A stretch of 64,000 bases of DNA from Maridesulfovibrio sp. (GTDB taxonomy: Bacteria; Desulfobacterota; Desulfovibrionia; Desulfovibrionales; Desulfovibrionaceae): positions 2,384,501 through 2,448,500 of the forward strand of contig NZ_OY787459.1 in NCBI RefSeq assembly GCF_963678865.1. Direction: 5' to 3'. The notes under the pieces were generated by a model, which was given only the letters and a program-made list of their open reading frames with translations, searched no databases and was not told where the DNA came from. This document shows, piece after piece, positions 10,728-18,784 of this stretch. The position numbers and the translations under genes were made by a program. Positions within the stretch are counted from its first letter, which is position 1; every line of letters begins with the position of its first letter.

Positions 10728-12512
10728 TTAACCTGCGATATCTTCGTTATCCAGAAGAGACGCAAAAAAGGTCAATTCTTCCGGATATTTCTTATAAATA
10801 CTTTCCGTAACAAGACGGTTGATTCTAGAGACGGTGCGGCAACCGAGCACATCCTTCAACAATTGTTTACATTCCTGCATATTCAGCTGCCTGATAATAC
10901 GCTTTATCCCGGGGATAGCCTGCGGAGTAAGGCTCAGGCTGTCAATCTGCATTCCCATGAGAATTGGCACGCAATAGGGATCGGACGCAACCTCCCCGCA
11001 GAGACTGACCCCGATACCGGCCCTGTGTCCGGCATCGACCACGTATTTGATGGACCGCACAACCGCAGGATGCAACGGCTGGTAAAGATAGGACACATGC
11101 GGGTTGGTACGGTCAATACCGAGACTGTACTGGATCAGGTCATTGGTTCCGATGCTGAAAAAATCTACTTCCTGAGCCAGAATTTCGGCAATCATGACTG
11201 CAGCGGGCAGCTCGATCATAACCCCGATGGGCATATCTTCATCAAAAGGGATACCCTCTTCACGCAGCTCCTGTTGTGCGCGGGCAAGAGCGCTCTTGGC
11301 CTGCAAAACCTCTTTCAGTCCGCAGATCATGGGAAACATCATGGAAACATTGCCGTGAACACTGGCCCGGAGCATGGCCCGGAGCTGGGTCTTGAACAGC
11401 TCTTGATGCTTGAGACAAAATCGCATGGCCCGCAGACCGAGAGCCGGGTTGGCTTCGTCGAGGGCTCCGAACTGGGACATAAACTTATCCGAACCGAGAT
11501 CAAGGGTCCGTAAGGTAACCTTGCGCGGAGACATGATAGCAGCCAGTTCTGAATATTTTTCAGCCAGTTCATCCTCGGTAGGCAGATCGGTACGGCTCAG
11601 GTAGGCATACTCGGTTCTGAAAAGACCTATGGCCTCGCCCCCGTTATCAATAACCGCCGCGACCTCTTCGAAAAGCTCAATGTTGGCATGGACTTCCACG
11701 CGGTAGCCATCCTCGGTCTCAGCCGGAAGCTGACAGCCGCGGATGATGGTCCGCTGATAGTCATCGAATTGGGTTTCAAGGGTATAGTAATGCTCCAGTT
11801 CTTCATCAGAAGGATCAACCAGCACTTTACCGGCCAACCCGTCGATGATGACCAGATCGCCGTCCACAACTGAATTCTCCAGCTCTGCCGCCCCTACGAG
11901 AGCGGGGATATTCAACGTCCGGGCCAGAATACCTGTATGGGAAGTCTTACCGCCGAGGGTGGTTACAAAAGCCATGAGCTTGTTCACTTCCAGCTCAATG
12001 GTATCCGCAGGGGTAAGGTCATGGGCCATAAGCACCACGCGCCCTTCTACCGGGCGTAAATTGGCTTCCCCGCCGATAAGCTTGGCCTGCACCCGCAGAG
12101 CAACCTGACGCACGTCCTGCATGCGCTCACGAATATAGATATCCTCAAGAGCGCCAAAGGCCTTTTCAAGATCATTGACAGCTTTATCAAGCGCCCATTC
12201 GGCATTTATTTTCAGTTCATCAATGTATTTCAGGGCCGAGGACTGCAGCTTGGGGTCTTTGAGCATCATCAGGTGGGAATCGATGATCAGCTGGTGCTCT
12301 TTCAGCTCCGCAGGAACTTTTGTCCGCACAGCAGAAAGCTCTTCCACAGCATCGGTGAATCCCTTTTTCATTCGCTCTTTCTCTCCATCCACCATGTGCA
12401 TGGGTACAGTCTGCCGCGGCAGCCGTGAAGAAATACTGCGATTAAGAAAAAAGGCCTTGCCTATGGCTATACCAGTTGAGACGGAAATTCCGTTGACGAC
12501 CGCTCTGGCCAC
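10728..12512 (-). CDS. ptsI: PTS enzyme I (phosphoenolpyruvate-protein phosphotransferase)
   Basis: A 594-residue enzyme that autophosphorylates from PEP and passes the phosphate to HPr. The swivelling-domain active-site histidine is in GGKTSHTGILAR (about 187-198). The PEP-binding TIM barrel has GLFRTEYAYL, TLDLGSDKF, NPALGLRAMRFCL and the catalytic-cysteine motif VSLCGEVASDP near residue 500. Length is normal. The gene begins directly after the stop of the HPr gene (abutting, no spacer), so the two are co-translated. In a sulfate reducer the PTS may be more regulatory than sugar-importing, since only an EIID component accompanies it here. Confidence 0.96.
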   Translation of the reverse strand: MARAVVNGISVSTGIAIGKAFFLNRSISSRLPRQTVPMHMVDGEKERMKKGFTDAVEELSAVRTKVPAELKEHQLIIDSHLMMLKDPKLQSSALKYIDELKINAEWALDKAVNDLEKAFGALEDIYIRERMQDVRQVALRVQAKLIGGEANLRPVEGRVVLMAHDLTPADTIELEVNKLMAFVTTLGGKTSHTGILARTLNIPALVGAAELENSVVDGDLVIIDGLAGKVLVDPSDEELEHYYTLETQFDDYQRTIIRGCQLPAETEDGYRVEVHANIELFEEVAAVIDNGGEAIGLFRTEYAYLSRTDLPTEDELAEKYSELAAIMSPRKVTLRTLDLGSDKFMSQFGALDEANPALGLRAMRFCLKHQELFKTQLRAMLRASVHGNVSMMFPMICGLKEVLQAKSALARAQQELREEGIPFDEDMPIGVMIELPAAVMIAEILAQEVDFFSIGTNDLIQYSLGIDRTNPHVSYLYQPLHPAVVRSIKYVVDAGHRAGIGVSLCGEVASDPYCVPILMGMQIDSLSLTPQAIPGIKRIIRQLNMQECKQLLKDVLGCRTVSRINRLVTESIYKKYPEELTFFASLLDNEDIAG

Positions 12513-12830
12513 TTATTTTTCCTCGCCGAATCTGTTTTTAAAATGTTCTTCCAGACAATCAAGGGCTGCAACGGCATCTGGTCCGTCAGCCCGCAGCTCA
12601 AGGACGCTGCCCTGCGCTGCCGCCAGCGTAAGCACATCAAGAATGCTCTTGGCGTCGACTTCCTGCGATTCGCAGACAACCATAATGTCCGCTGTAAAAT
12701 TCTGGGCTTCCTGTGCGAGTTTTGCGGCCGGGCGGGCATGCAGACCAAGCTGGTTGGATACAACCACTGTCCGGACCACAGCCTCCCCGCCAACCGGGGG
12801 TTCTTCGCGCAGCACACTCTCTTCAGTCAT
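12513..12830 (-). CDS. HPr phosphocarrier protein with N-terminal extension
   Basis: A 105-residue HPr. The phospho-accepting histidine is in NQLGLHARPAAKL (about residue 31). The equivalent of the regulatory serine region reads KSILDVLTLAAAQG, so a HPr-kinase site is possible. Compared with the usual 85-90 residues there is an acidic N-terminal extension of about 18 residues (TEESVLREEPPVGGEA); an internal start is possible but no better ribosome site is obvious. It sits between the EIID gene (41 bases upstream) and ptsI (abutting). It transfers phosphate from enzyme I to EIIA partners, none of which are in the window. Confidence 0.93.
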   Translation of the reverse strand: MTEESVLREEPPVGGEAVVRTVVVSNQLGLHARPAAKLAQEAQNFTADIMVVCESQEVDAKSILDVLTLAAAQGSVLELRADGPDAVAALDCLEEHFKNRFGEEK

Positions 12831-12871
12831 TTGTTATTAATCCTTATATCTTATTTCTTCAAAAGAAAAAA

Positions 12872-13624
12872 TCACAGCATGTATATTGTCAACACTCCGA
12901 TGACCACAACAAAAACAGCCACAATCTCACGGGCAATTTTTCCAGTAGCCACCATCCATCCGAGCACTCCGAGCGCACCTGTTCCGCAGTACCACTCAAG
13001 ACCGTTCAACGGACGGGGCCAGAGCTGGAACCAGATCAACAACACAAGGAAAGCATTGGCAAACTTAAGCCGTTCTCCCCAGTTGATCAGATCCCACCTT
13101 TTCAATTCATCCAAAAATCCAAGTCCCTTATTAATCCCTGACCAGAATGTGAATCCTTTAAAAATTTGCAACACGCTGAACAATACTACACCGAGTAGCA
13201 TAGCCTGCGTATGATGACCAGCCAGCAATAGATTCACGGTAGCCAGCGCCCAAAAGATCAGCCCGCTTCCCGCAAAGACGGAATCGCCGATGGCCGAAAG
13301 GGTATAGCTGGTGGTATTCTTCAATTTATCCAGCAACTGCACCGGAAAACGGCCGTCCCTTATCTGTACTTCCACAGACAGGAAAACTGCCACCAGCAAC
13401 GGAGCCCAGAAAGGATGCGAATTGTAATGCTTCACATAACGCTTGCGGGCCTTCACAAGCTCCGCATGATCCGAATAAATGGCTTCCAGACCGGGCTGCA
13501 TGGCAAATGAAAAACCGATATTCTGCAAGCCGCGGGTATTGAACCCCGCCCCTACAAAATACGAACGCAGAAAGCATCTGACAAATGCCAGACCTAATTT
13601 CTTTTTTTCTGCTGACTTTTCCAT
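12872..13624 (-). CDS. PTS mannose-family EIID component
   Basis: A 250-residue membrane protein of the EIID (mannose/fructose/sorbose) family. Recognisable blocks are NTRGLQNIGFSFAMQPGLEAIY, HYNSHPFWAPLL and TLSAIGDSVFAGSG, followed by hydrophobic C-terminal helices. EIID normally works only as a complex with EIIC, using EIIA/EIIB as phosphodonors. None of those partners is encoded here, although HPr and enzyme I follow immediately. It may be the end of a split locus or a subunit with a non-transport role. The upstream gap carries a truncated dispersed repeat. Confidence 0.88.
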   Translation of the reverse strand: MEKSAEKKKLGLAFVRCFLRSYFVGAGFNTRGLQNIGFSFAMQPGLEAIYSDHAELVKARKRYVKHYNSHPFWAPLLVAVFLSVEVQIRDGRFPVQLLDKLKNTTSYTLSAIGDSVFAGSGLIFWALATVNLLLAGHHTQAMLLGVVLFSVLQIFKGFTFWSGINKGLGFLDELKRWDLINWGERLKFANAFLVLLIWFQLWPRPLNGLEWYCGTGALGVLGWMVATGKIAREIVAVFVVVIGVLTIYML

Positions 13625-13631
13625 TATATTC

Positions 13632-13677
13632 GATGCGCTCCGCGCATTTATTTAAATGATTTCGCCGCCGGAGGCCT
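13632..13677 (+). repeat. dispersed modular repeat, copy 2 (short form)
   Basis: Contains GATGCGCTCCGCGC, an A/T spacer and the G/C core GCCGCCGGAGGC, and ends at the stop codon of rsmI. The central palindrome and distal modules are missing. Confidence 0.65.
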
Positions 13678-14512
13678 AAGCTCTTTTTCTTTCGGTTACC
13701 TTTTCATAGACTGCTTTGGCTGTCCAGCCTTCCACCTTTTCCGCGATACGTCTGGCTATAATTTTAGGTTTATCACCGGATTCCATTTCCACATCAATCA
13801 TTTCAAAGATCTCTTCTTCGGAAGCCGGGCCTTCATTTACCGGGGGACCGATGACCACAGTTATCTCGCCGCGCAGTTCTTCAGAAATATCTGACCATTC
13901 CTCAAGATTACCGTTGATAAATTCTTCGTAATCCTTGGTCAATTCACGGCAAATAGAAAATTCACGGTTTCCGAGTGATTCATAGGCCAGATGCATGGTT
14001 TCCCGCAACCGGGATTTACGCTCGAAAAATACGATTGTCGCCCCTGTTTCCCCGTGAACTTCAAACAGCCTGCGCATCTGCCCTTCTTTACGCGGCAGAA
14101 AGCCGAGAAAGGTAAACGGATACGGCGGCAGTCCGCAGCCCGAAAGAGCCGTAACCGGAGCACTGGGACCGGGAACAGGTACCACACGCACACCATGTTC
14201 GCGGCAGGCCCTGACCACCCGGTAACCGGGATCACTCATAAGCGGAGTTCCGGCATCGGAAACGAGTGCCGCGTCATTACCTTCATCAAAATGGGCCAGA
14301 ACTTTCCTGATCCGCTTTTCCTCATTGTGCTCATGCAGGCTGACCATGCTCTTTCCGCTGATGTCCAATGCCTGCAGAAGCTTGCCTGTACGGCGGGTAT
14401 CCTCCGCAAAAATGAGGTCGGCAGAGGCCAGAACATGTTTAGCACGTTCAGTAATATCACCAAGGTTGCCAAGCGGTGTTGCCACCACCCATAAAGTCGA
14501 GGTCGAATGCAT
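13676..14512 (-). CDS. rsmI: 16S rRNA 2'-O-ribose methyltransferase RsmI
   Basis: A 278-residue SAM-dependent enzyme that methylates the 2'-O of C1402 in 16S rRNA. The tetrapyrrole-methylase-fold motifs are clear: [14 protein letters not shown] at the N-terminus, IFAEDTRRTGKLL, VSDAGTPLMSDPGYRVV, VVPVPGPSAPVTALSGCGLP and FFERKSRL. The first Met overlaps the yraN coding region by 56 bases; that start is needed to keep the VVATPLGN strand, so the overlap is probably real. It ends directly at a dispersed repeat. It belongs to the rnhB-yraN-rsmI group. Confidence 0.95.
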   Translation of the reverse strand: MHSTSTLWVVATPLGNLGDITERAKHVLASADLIFAEDTRRTGKLLQALDISGKSMVSLHEHNEEKRIRKVLAHFDEGNDAALVSDAGTPLMSDPGYRVVRACREHGVRVVPVPGPSAPVTALSGCGLPPYPFTFLGFLPRKEGQMRRLFEVHGETGATIVFFERKSRLRETMHLAYESLGNREFSICRELTKDYEEFINGNLEEWSDISEELRGEITVVIGPPVNEGPASEEEIFEMIDVEMESGDKPKIIARRIAEKVEGWTAKAVYEKVTERKRA

Positions 14513-14858
14513 TTTCTATGTGTTCCGCCCTAAAGCCGGTTCCGTCATCATTCACAATAACCAGATCAAATCGACAAGGACTCTCCCAGAGATCAAATGC
14601 CGAAAGGTAGCGGGTCGCGGCCTTGACCAGCTTCTTGCGCTTGGCCGGAGTCACCGCCTCTATGCCGGACTGCGTACTGCATCCGGTTCTGGTCTTTACT
14701 TCTACAAAAACTAATTCATTGCCCTTTTCGCAAATAATATCCAGTTCCCACTGCTTCCAACGCCAATTGCGCTGCCGCAAAGTGTAACCTCGATTTTCCA
14801 GAAAACGGGCCGCGTAATCTTCCCCAGCCATGCCAAAATCTAAATGCCGGGCAGACAC
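14457..14858 (-). CDS. YraN/UPF0102 family nuclease-like protein
   Basis: A 133-residue protein with the UPF0102 pattern: [25 protein letters not shown], then [20 protein letters not shown], whose D, E and VEVK residues form a restriction-endonuclease-like (PD-ExK) active site, and [16 protein letters not shown]. The family's role is unsettled, with links to DNA processing. It overlaps the end of rnhB by 19 bases and the start of rsmI by 56 bases, indicating a tightly packed operon. The usual neighbourhood of this family (rnhB, rsmI) is preserved. Confidence 0.92.
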   Translation of the reverse strand: MSARHLDFGMAGEDYAARFLENRGYTLRQRNWRWKQWELDIICEKGNELVFVEVKTRTGCSTQSGIEAVTPAKRKKLVKAATRYLSAFDLWESPCRFDLVIVNDDGTGFRAEHIENAFDLDFMGGGNTAWQPW

Positions 14859-15496
14859 ATGCGCTCCTGCTTGGCTTTTTTCTTTTCAGGCAGGACACCC
14901 TTGAAAGTCATGCGATGAACCATGCAGGGACCATGCTCTTTCAGAGCTTCCAGGTGGATCTTGGTTCCATATCCCTTATGGATTTCAAAACCATAATCCG
15001 GATAACGCCCGGACAACTGCACCATGAGCTTATCCCTGAAAGTCTTGGCCAGAATGGAGGCGGCAGAAATAGCCGGGATCTTTAAATCACCTTTGACCAC
15101 AGCTTCCTGCCTGCATCCGGGTATACCATCCAGATACTGCACAGGAATTGTCTTGTTGCCGTCTACCATAAGAAACTGGGGTCTTACCTTCAAATGAAGC
15201 ACAGAACGGCCCATAGCCCGAAAAGTAGCCTGCAGAATATTGATCTGATCCACAACCTGCGCCCTGCTGATACCCAAAGACCAACAGACTGCCTGCTCTT
15301 TAATCTCCACCGCCAGCCTGTCCCGCGCAGCTTCATCAAGCTTTTTCGAGTCAGTCAGGCCCGGAAGGTCATATTCTTCGGGCAGAATCACCGCCCCGGC
15401 AACAACAGGACCGGCCAAACAGCCACGCCCTGCTTCATCAATACCGGCAGTAATAAGATTCTCAGTTCCCATTCCGGGCAATAAATTCTCAGACAT
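14840..15496 (-). CDS. rnhB: ribonuclease HII
   Basis: RNase HII removes misincorporated ribonucleotides and RNA primers from DNA. From the ATG at 15494-15496 the protein has 218 residues. Motifs are [20 protein letters not shown] with the catalytic DE pair, [19 protein letters not shown] and [14 protein letters not shown]. The frame stays open 31 codons further upstream, but that stretch is translated repeat DNA. The internal ATG has a GGAGG Shine-Dalgarno and matches family N-termini, so I use it. It is first of the rnhB-yraN-rsmI unit, separated from rplS by a terminator and repeats. Confidence 0.94.
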   Translation of the reverse strand: MSENLLPGMGTENLITAGIDEAGRGCLAGPVVAGAVILPEEYDLPGLTDSKKLDEAARDRLAVEIKEQAVCWSLGISRAQVVDQINILQATFRAMGRSVLHLKVRPQFLMVDGNKTIPVQYLDGIPGCRQEAVVKGDLKIPAISAASILAKTFRDKLMVQLSGRYPDYGFEIHKGYGTKIHLEALKEHGPCMVHRMTFKGVLPEKKKAKQERMCLPGI

Positions 15497-15500
15497 GTAT

Positions 15501-15719
15501 AGCCTCCGGCGGCTGGGGAAGGGAAACTTTTGCAAAAGTTTCCCTTCCCCAGACCCCATCCTTTCAAAACCTTTTTGCCTGCTTCGCATATAGCGCGAAA
15601 AGGCTATCTTCGGCTTACAACTTGGCGGAGCCTTAATAAAGTTTTTTGGGATTCTTAACCCCTTTTTTCAAAAAGGGTTTAAGGCCCCCGGCAGGGTCGC
15701 CGAAGGCATCAAAAAGTAA
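15501..15719. repeat. dispersed repeat, composite copy 3 with a 40-base perfect palindrome
   Basis: Fills most of the 342-base rplS-rnhB gap. It starts with GCCTCCGGCGGC, followed by an exact palindrome at 15513-15552 (20-base arms, centre TTTTGCAAAA). A second, inverted unit at about 15628-15718 carries AAGTTTTTTGGGATTCTTAA, a CCCTTTTTT/AAAAAGGG hairpin and a GCCCCCGGCAGGG core. Two units therefore face each other. Confidence 0.75.
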
Positions 15720-15764
15720 AAAACCGCCATACCCGAACTGGTTCAGTCCGGGAATGACGGTTTT
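15720..15764 (-). terminator. rplS operon terminator
   Basis: Imperfect hairpin with AAAACCG/CGGTTTT outer arms. Reading the minus strand it ends in a T-run, 75 bases after the rplS stop, so it closes the rpsP-khpA-rimM-trmD-rplS transcript. Confidence 0.65.
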
Positions 15765-15838
15765 CAACACAATATTGCGCACCCGTTGCGGACTGTTCGT
15801 CCTTACGGGCATAACCGCGAAGCATGAAGCTCCGTGGC

Positions 15839-16189
15839 CTACCAAGCCTGTTTGGACTTGATGCGTGCAGCCTTACCTTTAAGGCCACGCAGGTAGTAGA
15901 TACGGCTACGGCGTACTTTACCTTCAGCAACTACCTCTACACGCTCGATGTAGGGGGAGTGTACGGGGAAAACACGCTCAACGCCGATACCGTCAGAAAT
16001 TTTGCGGACGGTGAAGGTGGAATTGGTGGTACCTTTACGGTAACGCAGAACAGCACCCTGGAAAACCTGGATACGTTCCTTTTCACCTTCGATAATACGC
16101 AGGTGAACCTTTACAGTGTCGCCTGCTTTGAAAGCGGGCATATCAATACGCATGTGTTCGCGTTCGATGTTTGCAATTACGTTGCTCAT
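15839..16189 (-). CDS. rplS: 50S ribosomal protein L19
   Basis: A 116-residue L19, typical length. The family pattern runs from [20 protein letters not shown] through [13 protein letters not shown] to [18 protein letters not shown] and the basic tail [18 protein letters not shown]. The ATG at 16187-16189 has an AAGGAG Shine-Dalgarno eight bases upstream; an upstream in-frame extension exists but lacks family support. L19 sits at the 30S-50S interface. It follows trmD by 46 bases, the classic trmD operon arrangement. Confidence 0.98.
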   Translation of the reverse strand: MSNVIANIEREHMRIDMPAFKAGDTVKVHLRIIEGEKERIQVFQGAVLRYRKGTTNSTFTVRKISDGIGVERVFPVHSPYIERVEVVAEGKVRRSRIYYLRGLKGKAARIKSKQAW

Positions 16190-16235
16190 TTCGCTACTCC
16201 TTATATAAATTTCTTTGCGGCACCCGAAGGCGGAT

Positions 16236-17546
16236 CTACCAGGCATCTTTAAGCAGCCTGTCGACCGTGATCGCCACCGCACTTCTTACTGATAGATGGT
16301 TGTATCCGTCCATGAATCTTATGGGCCGTAAGCTGCCCTCAGCCATGTCCAGAATTTCGGGAGCCAACCCGTGCCCGGTACCGAAGACAAGCAGGACGGG
16401 ATTATCCTGCAGCATTTCACGAACCCTGTTCATGGTTATGCTACCCGCTCCCCGTGCGCTGGTGGTCACCAGTATCGGTTTTTTACCCGTTCCCGACTCG
16501 ATATGCTCCACCACATCTTGAAGGGAATCCTTAACTCCTACTTTGGAAAAAGCTGCGGCTCGATCCGGGTTGAACTTGCTGCCCGGTCCCGAGGTCCAGT
16601 GAGAAATTATCCTCTCGGCCAGTTTCTTCTGATCCTCGATTGGAGTCACCGCAAAAAATCCGCTAATTGAGTAAGAGCGGGAAACGCGGGACATATCGTG
16701 AATATCGAGGTTTGTCAAAGAAACAGCGGCTTTTTCTCCAAATTTATTTAGCACCGGATAGTGCACAAGAGCCATATAAAGATTTTTTCCCAAACGTTTC
16801 CGGGGAATTGTGCGCAAATAACGCACATCATCTTTTTTTAAGCCTTCTGCTTCAGACAAAAGCTCCGGACGCGCTTCCAAGGTTACATCCAGAGACTCTT
16901 TTCTTCTCCATTCTTCAATCAAAGCATGGTTGCCTGAGGATAGTACTTCCGGCACTTTCAATCCGCCGAATTCCGGAGGACGGGTGTAGTGCGGATACTC
17001 CAGCAGACCTGAAGAAAAGCTTTCTTCCGTACCTGATTCGGAATGCCCCATAAAATCCGGCAGCAGACGGGCTACAGCTTCTATAAGGCACATGGCCCCG
17101 GCTTCACCTCCGTTGAGTACAAAATCCCCTACGGAGACCGTTTCAACGGGAAAAATATCTTCAAAACGGGCGTCGATACCCTCATACCTTCCGCAGACGA
17201 GGGTCAACTCCTCTTCTTTGGAAAGCTCCACCGCCAGCTTCTGTGTCAGCGGCCGTCCCTTGGGCGAAAGCATAAGCAGCCTTTTACCCTTGGGGAGAAC
17301 TTGTTCTCTGACCGGCTTTATGCCTACGGAGTCAAGAGCCCTGGCAATCGGGTCAATAAACATGACCATACCCGGCCCGCCGCCGTAGGGACGGTCATCA
17401 ACTGATTTATGGCGGTCTGTCGCAAACTCGCGGGGATCGACCTTATTAAAAGAGACAATGCCCTTTTCAACGCCCTTACCCATGAGTCCGTGCGACAGCG
17501 GGGAATCAAAAAATTCAGGAAAGAGTGTAACCAGATTAAATTTCAC
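16236..17546 (-). CDS. trmD: TrmD fused to a second SPOUT-type RNA methyltransferase domain
   Basis: A 436-residue bifunctional-looking protein. Residues 1 to about 235 are TrmD, the tRNA m1G37 methyltransferase ([67 protein letters not shown]). Residues about 245-436 form a separate domain ([72 protein letters not shown]) resembling the stand-alone Thermotoga TM1570-type SAM-dependent RNA methyltransferases that lie beside trmD in other genomes. Ordinary TrmD is about 240-260 residues. The gene is in its usual place after rimM. The target of the second domain is unknown. Confidence 0.93.
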   Translation of the reverse strand: MKFNLVTLFPEFFDSPLSHGLMGKGVEKGIVSFNKVDPREFATDRHKSVDDRPYGGGPGMVMFIDPIARALDSVGIKPVREQVLPKGKRLLMLSPKGRPLTQKLAVELSKEEELTLVCGRYEGIDARFEDIFPVETVSVGDFVLNGGEAGAMCLIEAVARLLPDFMGHSESGTEESFSSGLLEYPHYTRPPEFGGLKVPEVLSSGNHALIEEWRRKESLDVTLEARPELLSEAEGLKKDDVRYLRTIPRKRLGKNLYMALVHYPVLNKFGEKAAVSLTNLDIHDMSRVSRSYSISGFFAVTPIEDQKKLAERIISHWTSGPGSKFNPDRAAAFSKVGVKDSLQDVVEHIESGTGKKPILVTTSARGAGSITMNRVREMLQDNPVLLVFGTGHGLAPEILDMAEGSLRPIRFMDGYNHLSVRSAVAITVDRLLKDAW

Positions 17547-17582
17547 TATGTCCAGCCTTGGAATTTAAAAAGGCACTCTGAC

Positions 17583-18128
17583 CTATTTCTTTCCGCTATC
17601 TTTCTTTTCACTGAGATAGATATCAAGCAACCCTTCTGGAGGATCAACAACCACTTTCTCAGTGTCCAGATCAACAGACAACACAAATTCTTCAACAGCA
17701 GGAAAAAGAATTTCTTTTCCTTCTGAAGAAGTAATCACCCATGTTTCCTGCCCGGGGGCAAGGATAAAGCTCGAAATGGTTCCAACCACAGTCCCGTCTT
17801 CAAGTTCGACGCTCATCCCTTCAAGTTCGTACATGTAGACTTCATCTTCCCCGGATTCGGGGAGATCAGCCTCACGAACAAGGACTTCCATACCGCGCAG
17901 GGTTTCCGCCTGATCACGGCCATCGATACCTTTGAAGGTCAGCAGCATGCGCCCTTTATGCTTTCGCGAAGAGCGCACAACAAAACGACGGGGTTTCTGC
18001 CCTTTCTTAGCCAGATAGAGGCAAGGGACCTCGTCGAAGAGAAAAGGGGAGTCCGCATGGGATTCAATGCAGACTTCCCCTCTGAGACCATGTGGTTTGA
18101 CCACCTCGGCAACTACAAGCATTTCCAT
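17583..18128 (-). CDS. rimM: 16S rRNA processing protein RimM
   Basis: A 181-residue RimM. The N-terminal beta-barrel begins VVAEVVKPHGLRGEVCIESHADSP and the PRC-barrel half has EVYMYELEGMSVELEDGTVVGTISSFILAPGQETWVI. RimM binds S19 and helps mature the 30S head. It sits between khpA (35 bases upstream) and trmD (36 bases downstream) in the canonical rpsP-khpA-rimM-trmD-rplS order. Nothing unusual apart from a Lys-rich C-terminal end. Confidence 0.95.
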   Translation of the reverse strand: MEMLVVAEVVKPHGLRGEVCIESHADSPFLFDEVPCLYLAKKGQKPRRFVVRSSRKHKGRMLLTFKGIDGRDQAETLRGMEVLVREADLPESGEDEVYMYELEGMSVELEDGTVVGTISSFILAPGQETWVITSSEGKEILFPAVEEFVLSVDLDTEKVVVDPPEGLLDIYLSEKKDSGKK

Positions 18129-18163
18129 AGCAGCCTGCTGGTAATGGTCAGGTTCGTCGGCTT

Positions 18164-18397
18164 CTATTCCAGAATTTCCAGAACAGAGCGCTTTCTCACC
18201 TTGGTTGATGCTGCACCGAGCAAGGTTCTCATGGCACGCGCGGTGCGTCCCTGCTTACCGATAACCTTACCCAGGTCTTCTTTAGCGACCTTGAGTTCGA
18301 TTACGGAAGTCTGCTCCCCTTCGATCTCGGTGACAACTACTTCTTCCGGATTGTCAACAAGCGATTTCGCGATGTACTCTACTAAATCCTTCAACAT
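18164..18397 (-). CDS. khpA: KH-domain RNA-binding protein KhpA
   Basis: A 77-residue single KH domain. The RNA-binding GxxG loop is in [28 protein letters not shown], and the N-terminus is the family-typical [19 protein letters not shown]. KhpA (YlqC) binds many RNAs, often with KhpB/Jag. Lying between rpsP and rimM is its standard position. A short C-terminal tail ([11 protein letters not shown]) ends the protein. Confidence 0.95.
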   Translation of the reverse strand: MLKDLVEYIAKSLVDNPEEVVVTEIEGEQTSVIELKVAKEDLGKVIGKQGRTARAMRTLLGAASTKVRKRSVLEILE

Positions 18398-18475
18398 GCC
18401 AACAACCTCCGCTTCTGATTTCGAGTGTGTACCGTGAGTAGTGAAGAAGAATTCGAACCTGGTGAGTTACGAACC

Positions 18476-18712
18476 CTAAGAATTTGCTTTGAGAAGAGAT
18501 TTAACTGTATCGCTAGGTTCAGCGCCCCTCTCAAGCCACTTCTCTACTTTTTCCTTGTCAATTTTCACTTCAACAGGCTCAACCATCGGGTTGTAATAAC
18601 CGCAGAAGTCCAGAGGACGACCGTCACGTCTGGTTTCGCTGTTGATTGCTACAATACGGTAAAAAGGGCGTTTTTTGGAGCCCATACGGGTCAGTCTAAG
18701 TTTAATAGCCAT
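18476..18712 (-). CDS. rpsP: 30S ribosomal protein S16
   Basis: A 78-residue S16 with the expected start [21 protein letters not shown] and [33 protein letters not shown] further on. It is the second gene of the ffh-rpsP-khpA-rimM-trmD-rplS series, 72 bases after ffh and 78 bases before khpA. S16 is an early assembly protein that stabilises the 30S body. Confidence 0.98.
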   Translation of the reverse strand: MAIKLRLTRMGSKKRPFYRIVAINSETRRDGRPLDFCGYYNPMVEPVEVKIDKEKVEKWLERGAEPSDTVKSLLKANS

Positions 18713-18784
18713 TGTCTACTTTCCCCCATATAATCTTAAATTAAGTGGTTCGTTAATAAATTGCAAGCAAATGCCCACAAAAAA

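Noticed and set aside
10446..11513. 355-codon plus-strand open frame
   Set aside because: Antisense of smpB and ptsI, with His/Gly-rich sequence typical of a shadow frame.
15497..15589. N-terminal extension of RNase HII
   Set aside because: The 31 codons are translated repeat DNA, and the internal ATG has a GGAGG site and the family start.
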